Source: an uncultured Brevibacillus sp. (GTDB lineage: Bacteria; Bacillota; Bacilli; Brevibacillales; Brevibacillaceae). Taken from it: DNA of 64,000 nucleotides. Of this stretch, positions 56,991 through 64,000 are shown piece after piece. The stretch's first letter is position 1. Every line of letters begins with the position of its first letter. The stretch covers positions 28,568 to 92,567 of the forward strand of contig NZ_CANMZW010000023.1 of the NCBI RefSeq assembly GCF_947502445.1. Direction: 5' to 3'. Under the pieces are notes generated by a model. It ran no database searches. It worked only from the letters and a program-made list of their open reading frames with translations, and was not told where the DNA came from. The position numbers and the translations under genes were made by a program.

Positions 56991-59762
56991 TCACGTCGCT
57001 TCTTCAGGTACTATTTCTGTAAAGCCACGCTCGTCCAGCATATATTGTCTGCCTGTGTCTTGATAGGCTCTGGGATCTTCTGACGAAAAACGGTTGATGA
57101 AATAACGCGGCGCCGGCTTGTCTGCTTGGGGTACAGGTAATTCAAACTCCACCTCTTCCTCATCCAGAACGCGGATCACCACAATATGATTGTGATATTC
57201 GATAGACAGGTTCTCCCCTATTTCTTTTTCCTTTGGATCAAGCGTCATCGTCCGCCCCGATTTTGTGAATGTTATTTGCGGGAATTCCCGATCCTCCCGA
57301 GAAATCACGTAATATAGATAATTCGCTCTCTTGGCAGCAGTATTTCTGAGACCTGGCTGCACCTTTTCCTCCCCTTTTAAAAGCTGCGTGACTTGCTCGA
57401 TCACTTCAGGGATGGTCGGCAGCTTGGCATGCTCTCCTGCCACGTAGTATCGTTTTTTGATGTCTTTTTGCGCATAGTTGGCACTAATGTAAGGTACGGT
57501 CCCGTCTCCCAGTCCTGTATCGTAATAAGGAGCCCATTCGTTGTGATAGGCGTCGAACCAATAGCCCAGAAAAGTCGGTTGACCTGTTCCGATAATGGAA
57601 TACTGCGGAACATTGATTGTTTTGTTCTCCCATTTTTCATGCAGCGCGCCCCCCTGCTTGACAAGAGGGGCATAGCTTAGCTGAACCTTTTTGTCCTGCA
57701 AAAATTCATCATACGTATAGAGGTCATTTCGATTCTTTTTCAAGAAGCTCACCGTTTCAAAATACCTTTTGGAGGGCAATAGTTCATATACGGCAGGCGC
57801 ATACTCGGAAATGATTTTTCCTGTTTCCTCATCCATCCACGGAATCGAAAAATTATACCCGAAGCGAATAGCCTGGTAAGCCCTCGGTGAGCCTAGAAAC
57901 GGAGTTCCCATGTAGACGATTCGGTTTACCTTGGACTGATACGAAATATTCGACAGCAAAGTCTCTCGGACCAATAATCCGCCCATGCTGTGTACGACCA
58001 AATGCACTTGACGTGCTCCAGACCTTTGCAGAGCCAAATCTATTTTTCCCTTTAAATATGTAGAGTTTTTCGTGCTGCTATACCGCCAGTCATATGGCAT
58101 GGCAAATAGTGAGCGATGCTTTTTATAGCCTGTTTTTTCTAGCTTCTTTACCATACTGTAGTATTGCTCGGTCATATTTCGTACAGGATCGAGGGGGGAA
58201 TATGACAAATATTCGATAGCACTAAACCCTTCATCGGCACGTTCTGGATAGATGGTTACTCCAGGCTCTCTTGGTTTCACATCTACACTGTTTGGCCTGA
58301 TTGGCTCAAGTGACAGTAAGCGTCGATGCTTTGGATCTTTAATTCCAATCAAGCTGTCTCCCAGTCCCAGCCAAATTTCTGTTGTTTTCCCCCCTTCTTC
58401 TGCTTCCAGGCGCGAGCCTCCAATTCCCGGAATCAAGATGACTGGAATCGTCTTGGCTACTGCAGTAAGCTTGTACGAATTGGGGGTAAAACCGGAGCGC
58501 TTGCTCGCCATCACTTTTATAAAGTACGTACCCGGATTCGTATTGAAAATGATCTGCTCATTTGCATTCTTTGGCTTTTCTGACTTGGCTACTTCTTTTC
58601 CAGACTCATCCAGCAAGTAAAGATCGATATCCATCCCCTCTGGCATATCTTTGAGGTGGATAAACAAGGTCGATGCCAAGCTAAATGAAAAGCGATAAAA
58701 ATCAACATCCGTCCGGTTATGAAGATTGCCTATCAGTGAAGCACTGTAATCTGCTGGCAATTCATAGGCTGTTTTGATAGTGCTGTTTGGTTCGTATTCG
58801 TCTACCTTTCCATCTTGCTGATCAGCTAGTACATCCGCACGTATGACATAGTAAAAGTCTTTGTGAAACGAATTACCGTTTCCACTTACCTTCACGTAGT
58901 ACCATTTGTTTTTTTCTATCGCAATCGCTTCTACACTTTCATCACTGTTTTCTTTCTTTTCCGATCTGCCCATTTCTTCCTGATCTGCGTTATATACATA
59001 CAAATTGTAATCCTGACCAAGTGGAATTTCTCGGAGTGATACATTCATCTGGCCGTCTTTTGTTGCTTTGATCTTCCACATGTCTACATCGCCGTTCTTG
59101 GCGATCTTGCCGCGGCCGTCCTTCCCATCAAACAGCCAGTCTGCTTTCCCAAACGTATCGTTTGGCTCCAATTCAAAGATCACAGCCCTGCTCCACAAAG
59201 CAGCTTCATTGGACTTATCCTCAACTGTAAAGTCATCGTAGAAGTCATCCGCCCATTCCTGTATGGATTCTTGTTGTTCGGTTTCCTCAGAATCAGGTTC
59301 TGCCTCTACTTCTGCTTCCTCGTTTGCAATCAGTTCTATTTTTTCCGCCTTCTTTGCGGCTTTTATATCCCACGACTCTTCCCTGATATCCAGTCCCTCG
59401 TCGCTTATATTCACGGTATCAGGCACGTTTAGCTGCCAATCACTAATCGGTTTCTTTTTGGAAGGAATACGTAATTGTACGGTCATGGAGCCTGAAGCAG
59501 ATGGACCGACTGCGACAGACAGCTTTGATTCCTCTCGAAACGTCAGGGATTTTTCCTCACCGTTCTGAATCACCGCAAGCATGATTTTCGGCTCTGTGCT
59601 AGCAAGCGCAGCTTGTATTCGCAGATCGCCATCCTCCAGCCATGCCCATGCCTCTTCAACAATTGGATGATCATTTTTGGCCCAAGCAAATGAAGTCGTA
59701 CTTCCCCAGCATAAAACGAGCATGAGTACAAGCAGCACCGACCGCTTGACTGTGTATCCCAC
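56991..59762 (-). CDS. Secreted LCAT-like alpha/beta hydrolase with PPC domains
   Basis: 923 residues. Signal peptide (VLCWGSTTSFAWA, cleavage near 27), a beta-rich N-terminal region, two pre-peptidase C-terminal (PPC)-like domains (about 185-300 and 305-425, with DVDMWKIKATKDG and DVDFYRFSFSL), then a lecithin:cholesterol-acyltransferase/lipase-like hydrolase: IPVILIPGIGGSRLEAEE and the nucleophile elbow VHSMGG (GxSxG-type, His-Ser-Met-Gly-Gly). Candidate Asp and His follow (GDGTVPY, AGEHAKLP). Likely an extracellular esterase or lipase; substrate unknown. Start GTG at 59762 after GAGGGGG; the upstream open frame is not preceded by a ribosome site. Confidence 0.85.
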   Translation of the reverse strand: MGYTVKRSVLLVLMLVLCWGSTTSFAWAKNDHPIVEEAWAWLEDGDLRIQAALASTEPKIMLAVIQNGEEKSLTFREESKLSVAVGPSASGSMTVQLRIPSKKKPISDWQLNVPDTVNISDEGLDIREESWDIKAAKKAEKIELIANEEAEVEAEPDSEETEQQESIQEWADDFYDDFTVEDKSNEAALWSRAVIFELEPNDTFGKADWLFDGKDGRGKIAKNGDVDMWKIKATKDGQMNVSLREIPLGQDYNLYVYNADQEEMGRSEKKENSDESVEAIAIEKNKWYYVKVSGNGNSFHKDFYYVIRADVLADQQDGKVDEYEPNSTIKTAYELPADYSASLIGNLHNRTDVDFYRFSFSLASTLFIHLKDMPEGMDIDLYLLDESGKEVAKSEKPKNANEQIIFNTNPGTYFIKVMASKRSGFTPNSYKLTAVAKTIPVILIPGIGGSRLEAEEGGKTTEIWLGLGDSLIGIKDPKHRRLLSLEPIRPNSVDVKPREPGVTIYPERADEGFSAIEYLSYSPLDPVRNMTEQYYSMVKKLEKTGYKKHRSLFAMPYDWRYSSTKNSTYLKGKIDLALQRSGARQVHLVVHSMGGLLVRETLLSNISYQSKVNRIVYMGTPFLGSPRAYQAIRFGYNFSIPWMDEETGKIISEYAPAVYELLPSKRYFETVSFLKKNRNDLYTYDEFLQDKKVQLSYAPLVKQGGALHEKWENKTINVPQYSIIGTGQPTFLGYWFDAYHNEWAPYYDTGLGDGTVPYISANYAQKDIKKRYYVAGEHAKLPTIPEVIEQVTQLLKGEEKVQPGLRNTAAKRANYLYYVISREDREFPQITFTKSGRTMTLDPKEKEIGENLSIEYHNHIVVIRVLDEEEVEFELPVPQADKPAPRYFINRFSSEDPRAYQDTGRQYMLDERGFTEIVPEEAT

Positions 59763-59829
59763 AAAAAAACCCCCTCTTCCTTTTACTACCTTCACAGTAG
59801 GAAAAGACAGACAGGGGGTGCAAACATAT

Positions 59830-62800
59830 TTACTGGGTCGTATGATTCCGTATTCCTTGGCGTTCCCAAGCGTTTGCAATAATACGGAACGGTATGCGGT
59901 AATCGCTTAGCTCGTGACCTTTTCCAGCACTTTTATTGGTATAGGGAAAGCCTTTGTTCACGTCAAAGCGAAAATGCACCTGGTAGTAGACTGCATAGCT
60001 TGCATCCTTCTTAAAACCGTACTGCTTGTCACCCATCAGCGGAATATCTATTCCCTGTTCTCTTGTCCCCAGCTTTGGTGCTGAGTAGGCAGGTCCCTTC
60101 CACAGCTGAGGTGACAACGCACGCAAAGACAACAAGGATTGCAGCGAGGTTTGGAAGAGGCCCGACTCCGATATCCATGCCTGTGCCGATGTAATGACCG
60201 GATATTGGTTACTCACTGGATGACGATGGCGTGACTGCAGTTCGATTTGCGCTAAAATTCTTTCCCCGGCATAGAAATCATTGGGCTGGCTATTTGGATA
60301 ACGGTCCCTGGAGTGGTACTCCTTCCATTCTTCTGTATGAAGAATCGAGCCTGTCGCATTTGGCTCAAATACTTCGAATGGTCGTTCTCCCCCTTTTACC
60401 GTGATCGTGTAGCGACCTGTCATCGTCTTAGAGATTTGATTTGGCTCGCATGTCTTGTTCTCTTCTTCATCTGTTGTACACATCTCATAGGACAGATCGA
60501 AGCGAATGCCGTAGTTCATTGTGATAACAAATCCGTTGATCTCTGCCTTATATTTTTCAGATTGCAAGACTTGCCGCCAGGTCGTTTGCGTTGGCACAAT
60601 TGTTCCTGTGTACAAGTAGTCACCGCCTGTAGATGTACTACTAACCTGCCATTGCTGCGGTGTACCCGGTCCACTCACACGCAAATCAAGGGACGCAGGA
60701 GTGTATACTGCCATCCTTTTTGCGTCTGCAATCCAGCCAGGCGCTGCTGTGACTGAAATATTTTCGATATTCTCTCCACTTGCGGACTGTTCCAATAGCG
60801 CCTTGTATTCTGTGATGCTCTTGTTGATTTCCTGTTGCGCTCTTTGAAATCCCTCGTTAATTTTCGTCTGGTCAATCACCACACGAATTTTGGCTGGTTC
60901 TCTTTCCCATACCCCATCTACATTGACCTGCAGCTTTTGGAGCTGCCTGTTATCGGAATCGTAAATTTCTAATCCGATTTCTCCGCCATCCATATCACCG
61001 CCAGGGCCTTCAGGATCGGGAGTTGTGGGTGGCTTGGGATCTGGCGGCTTGGGATCTCCCCCTCCCATAACCTTAACAGGCCAAAGCGCGCGGTTATCCG
61101 GCCAAATGGTTTCGTTCTCCGGCAGATTCTTGGAAGGATTCATATTCGCAATGAAATGCTCAGATTTTTGCGGGTAACGGGTCGGAACGGTTATCTTTCG
61201 CACTTCCCCAGGCTTAAAATCATTTACGTCCAATACGGTTTCTTTATCAGAGCTTTCCCAACGTACCGCCAGCTTCGTATCATGGCTGAGCTTGCCGTCA
61301 TTTTTCACATCGAATGTGATCGTAGCCTCGGTGCCTGGCTCTTGTGGATCATTTGGAGTAATCAAAAAGCTCGATTTTAGAATTAGGAGGTTTTCTCCTT
61401 CAAGCGGAGACTTTCCGATTTTTACAAAGAAAAATCCAGAGCACTCTTCTTGATCAGAAAGCTCTACCATATACAAGCCTTCCAGCAAGCGGTCACTATC
61501 CTTATCTTTTGGAAAGGTAACCCAGTGATTGTTCTGTCTGTTTCTACTCGCTGCGAGATTTTCCCCATTTCGCTTCCACGACCATTTCTGCGTGTCGAGA
61601 TCGAACCAATTTACGATGAAATGTGAGTCCGCAGACGTGAACACTTTAAACCTGTACCCACCTTGGTAGTCAGCGTCTGAAAGCTCGATTGTTTCCCCTC
61701 GTTTGATCTCCTTGGACCACTTTTGGTCGGTTGTGGAGATTTCCATGGCAACAAGTAGATTGTAACACTTGCGGTCTGACTTAACGGTAAAAGCGATTCG
61801 TTCGATGCAGCCTTTATCAGACTCAAACTCTAGCAAGACCTCACCAAAGCCCTCTACTATGTCTGCTGGCAAGATTAAATCAAACTGTTCATTCGCGGCC
61901 AGCTTGCCTGTTAGCGCTGTTCTTGTGCTGCCATCAATCAAATACCACGTGCCAGGGGCATTTGCGGAAAAGCGCATGTTCGTATCATAGCTGTCCGCAT
62001 TTAGCATCGAGAAAAATGAAAAGTAGACATCCCAGTACAAGGTTGACGGCTTGCCCCCAGGCTGTTGAAAAACCTCGTCGCCTGTTGGCGAAAATGGATT
62101 GGGAGGGGTGCCATACACCTTGGCCTTGAGTTGGTTTTGGTCAGAGATTTCGCAGACAGCATTTTTGACCTTTATCGTGATCTCCCAATTACATTCTGGT
62201 CGATCAGCCCAATCAGTCGCTGAAAGGTTCAGCTTGAGCTTGTAGGTTTTCCCCCGCTCAAAAATGACATCTTCTGAGCTTCTCCCGTCCCCCCAGGGCA
62301 GGTTTAGCTTTTCTGAGTTATAGGGTCGCCACCTGCCTCTGTCATCGTACTGTCCAGGTAGAGTGACCACCTTGCCGTTTGGTTTGGTCACATCCCACTG
62401 CAACAGTGCAGGTCCACTTGCACCGTATTTGTCCGTATATTTGGCACGAAAATACAGCGTGTCCGTCGCAAATATTTCGATTGTTTCTCCATTGCGGACA
62501 GATGAATTTGAGAGAGTAATGATTGGACATTTATCTTCGCCCCCCTTGTTACTGACGGTGAAGAATTTTTCCCAGCATTCTGTTCCATCGTCTGATGTAT
62601 ACAGCACCTTGTATGTCCCTGAAGCACCGACACTGCCTGTCCCGATTTTTCTATCGCCTTTGCTGCTGGACATGACCACGCCATCCATTTTGAACGTTCC
62701 AGGCTCTTTGGCAAAAATCGTGATCATTGCGTTTTTTTCGACGGAGATGCTGTTCCCGCTTGCCACCGCAGTGTAGTTTTTAACGTCTTTGTCACCGTCT

Positions 62801-63849
62801 ACGTTGATGTCCATTTTTGTTTTGGAGCTGTCTATGGTGCATGATGGACCCGGTTCAGGCTTAGGATCGGGTCCAGGTGGAGGCCCATCGCCAACTTTAA
62901 AGGGTACCTTATAAGGTACCCCTGTTCCGCCCGGTGAAGGGGCGTTCTGGCTATTTCGATCATGGAGATCTGTTATTAGGAGGCGTGCTTCGTAGTTGCC
63001 GGGTTTGGTTGTTACATATTGCTGGCCAGATACTTTGATATGGAAAGGATTACCTGTACCACCTTTTGAGTAATCCCCTTTGGCGATTGCTGAATGCGTT
63101 TTAATTTCACTGGGGAAGGTGTACTCTGTTTTACCAGTGTCTACGTTGTAAATATAAAAATTAAGGACCTTAATTCCTCTGTTAAAGAAACTAAAGTCCT
63201 CAGCCCACATATTTACTTGTACGGTGTCGCCAACTTTGTATTGGGATTTAGCTCCGATACCGATGCCCGCTTTTGGTTGGGGGGTGGTTTCGAAGTTGAC
63301 GACGCCTTTGTATTTTTCACCAGGTCTTCCGTTTGTGACTGGAACAGTTGTATATGGCAGTCCACTGCCTCCAGACATCTCAGCTATTTGTGATAAGAGT
63401 GAACCTATATAATAGTTTTTTCCATCTGAATCATTAATTTTAAACTCATTTAATCCATTTGCATATGAGATAAAAGCTGGATTTCCATTAAATGTAGCAG
63501 CCCATGCTCGAGCTTCATTAAGATCCACAACAGGATATCCATTATCAGAGGTGGTTGAGTTCTTTGAGTAATTTAAGACTTTACCGTAAGTTGTTCCTTT
63601 AACTTGAACGTCAGCTACGGACAAATTGAAATCTTCGGTTAAACTCACTCCATCCAACATATCAAACCGATATCTTCCGCTGTCTTGAACTGCCTTATTC
63701 TGATCCAAGTATCCTGGCCGTGTATCATGTAGTGCCGGATTTGACACTGCGGCTTTGGCATAATTCCCGAAGTAGGTGGAATTTAAAAGTCCTCCCCAAA
63801 ACATTGCACCTACTAACAAGGAAAAAAGAATTCTTCTCACCAATCTCAC
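59830..63849 (-). CDS. Large secreted multidomain protein of unknown function
   Basis: 1339 residues. Signal peptide (ILFSLLVGAMFWGGLL, cleavage near AKA, residue 33). A series of beta-sandwich-like domains follows, separated by proline-rich linkers near residues 321-336 (PPPGPDPKPEPGP) and 926-950 (DPKPPDPKPPTTPDPEGPGG). A CARDB-like domain is likely around 820-900 (TITFDVKNDGKLSHDTKLAV). At least ten Cys residues recur singly or in pairs at domain edges, so disulfides are possible. No catalytic motif, SLH, LPXTG or membrane anchor was seen. GTG at 63849 overlaps the stop of an upstream frame (GTGA), supporting this start. The first 450 bp look more AT-rich than the rest. Adhesin or matrix role is a guess. 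Confidence 0.75.
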   Translation of the reverse strand: MRLVRRILFSLLVGAMFWGGLLNSTYFGNYAKAAVSNPALHDTRPGYLDQNKAVQDSGRYRFDMLDGVSLTEDFNLSVADVQVKGTTYGKVLNYSKNSTTSDNGYPVVDLNEARAWAATFNGNPAFISYANGLNEFKINDSDGKNYYIGSLLSQIAEMSGGSGLPYTTVPVTNGRPGEKYKGVVNFETTPQPKAGIGIGAKSQYKVGDTVQVNMWAEDFSFFNRGIKVLNFYIYNVDTGKTEYTFPSEIKTHSAIAKGDYSKGGTGNPFHIKVSGQQYVTTKPGNYEARLLITDLHDRNSQNAPSPGGTGVPYKVPFKVGDGPPPGPDPKPEPGPSCTIDSSKTKMDINVDGDKDVKNYTAVASGNSISVEKNAMITIFAKEPGTFKMDGVVMSSSKGDRKIGTGSVGASGTYKVLYTSDDGTECWEKFFTVSNKGGEDKCPIITLSNSSVRNGETIEIFATDTLYFRAKYTDKYGASGPALLQWDVTKPNGKVVTLPGQYDDRGRWRPYNSEKLNLPWGDGRSSEDVIFERGKTYKLKLNLSATDWADRPECNWEITIKVKNAVCEISDQNQLKAKVYGTPPNPFSPTGDEVFQQPGGKPSTLYWDVYFSFFSMLNADSYDTNMRFSANAPGTWYLIDGSTRTALTGKLAANEQFDLILPADIVEGFGEVLLEFESDKGCIERIAFTVKSDRKCYNLLVAMEISTTDQKWSKEIKRGETIELSDADYQGGYRFKVFTSADSHFIVNWFDLDTQKWSWKRNGENLAASRNRQNNHWVTFPKDKDSDRLLEGLYMVELSDQEECSGFFFVKIGKSPLEGENLLILKSSFLITPNDPQEPGTEATITFDVKNDGKLSHDTKLAVRWESSDKETVLDVNDFKPGEVRKITVPTRYPQKSEHFIANMNPSKNLPENETIWPDNRALWPVKVMGGGDPKPPDPKPPTTPDPEGPGGDMDGGEIGLEIYDSDNRQLQKLQVNVDGVWEREPAKIRVVIDQTKINEGFQRAQQEINKSITEYKALLEQSASGENIENISVTAAPGWIADAKRMAVYTPASLDLRVSGPGTPQQWQVSSTSTGGDYLYTGTIVPTQTTWRQVLQSEKYKAEINGFVITMNYGIRFDLSYEMCTTDEEENKTCEPNQISKTMTGRYTITVKGGERPFEVFEPNATGSILHTEEWKEYHSRDRYPNSQPNDFYAGERILAQIELQSRHRHPVSNQYPVITSAQAWISESGLFQTSLQSLLSLRALSPQLWKGPAYSAPKLGTREQGIDIPLMGDKQYGFKKDASYAVYYQVHFRFDVNKGFPYTNKSAGKGHELSDYRIPFRIIANAWERQGIRNHTTQ
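62902..62921. repeat. Perfect 20-bp palindrome within coding sequence
   Basis: GGGTACCTTATAAGGTACCC equals its own reverse complement and lies inside the 1339-residue protein gene, just before the first proline-rich linker. Confidence 0.9.
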
Positions 63850-64000
63850 CGCCGTAGATTTTTATGATCCAAATTTAATGGTAAATTAGTGTACCGATAA
63901 TCCGCCAGTGGTGTCGCTTTACCCGGGTCTGTAAAATAAAATGTGTAACCTCTTAAACCAGTAAAAGTTGGACATACTGAAATCATAGAAACGATCTGGT
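63846..64000 (-). CDS. C-terminal end of an upstream protein (cut by window)
   Basis: An open frame enters from the window edge and ends at TGA 63848-63846. It reads ISVCPTFTGLRGYTFYFTDP, then GKATPLADYRYTNLPLN and LDHKNLRR. About 50 codons without a stop and a GTGA overlap with the next gene argue it is the real end of a gene co-transcribed with the 1339-residue protein. I do not recognise it. The 150 bp at the window edge are therefore coding, not intergenic. Confidence 0.6.
   Translation of the reverse strand, partial: QIVSMISVCPTFTGLRGYTFYFTDPGKATPLADYRYTNLPLNLDHKNLRR

Noticed and set aside
59772..59800. Weak hairpin between the 1339-residue protein gene and the lipase-like gene
   Set aside because: Only about 4 paired bases; not a credible terminator, and the two genes may be co-transcribed.
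1..64000. tRNA, rRNA, CRISPR array, transposase or phage genes
   Set aside because: None found on reading; no clover-leaf sequences, direct repeat arrays or recombinase-like proteins were seen.

Overview
The window reads as a chromosomal segment of an endospore-forming, Gram-positive, aerobic member of the Bacillales, most likely Brevibacillus or a close Paenibacillaceae relative. The evidence is gene order shared with Bacillus subtilis (tsaC/ywlC-mntP-ywlE-rpiB-ywlG-glyA-upp; fba-tal-murA-glpX-rho-rpmE-tdk; rpoE-pyrG near spo0F; speE-speB divergent from pbpG), sporulation genes (spoIIR, spo0F, a YhcN-type lipoprotein, pbpG), an S-layer-homology protein and strong AGGAGG-type ribosome binding sites. 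Almost all genes are on the minus strand; plus-strand genes are the DUF4163/DUF3298 protein, amj, a DUF1572 protein and pbpG. No tRNA, rRNA, CRISPR array, insertion sequence or prophage was seen.

Layout: 1-4.9 kb, biotin operon bioA-bioD-bioB-bioF-bioH under a BirA operator. 4.9-8.1 kb, exported phosphodiester-glycosidase-like SLH protein. 8.3-15 kb, mnaA, upp, glyA, ywlG, rpiB, ywlE, mntP and tsaC, with a cluster of DnaA boxes around the tsaC promoter. 15.2-24.4 kb, DUF4163 protein, spoIIR, prmC-prfA, YhcN-type lipoprotein, tdk, a photolyase remnant, rpmE, an unassigned radical SAM protein, a LysM/M23 protein and rho. 24.5-32.3 kb, glpX, murA, transaldolase, fba, spo0F, amj, pyrG with a CTP-attenuator leader, and rpoE.

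32.5-45.9 kb is a fatty-acid and branched-chain acyl-CoA module: icmF, a TetR regulator, two acyl-CoA dehydrogenases, 3-hydroxybutyryl-CoA dehydrogenase, thiolase and fadF, interrupted by an ECF sigma/anti-sigma pair. The same operator-like sequence occurs at the TetR, thiolase and fadF promoters, and a FadR-type box covers the fadF -35. 46-49 kb holds lysine 2,3-aminomutase and its sigma-54 activator, with a -24/-12 promoter and two matching 16-bp palindromes. 49-56.6 kb holds ywiB, an MFS exporter, speE-speB, pbpG and ywhD. The last 7.5 kb (56.6-64 kb) is more lineage-specific: a small membrane protein, a secreted PPC/lipase-like hydrolase, a 1339-residue secreted multidomain protein of unknown function, and the tail of another frame entering from the window edge.

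No wholly new system stands out with certainty. The strongest signals are regulatory: the DnaA-box cluster at tsaC, the pyrG leader, the sigma-54 lysine circuit, the shared TetR-type operator, and three forespore-type promoters of common architecture. The exported-protein block at the right edge is the least explained coding region.
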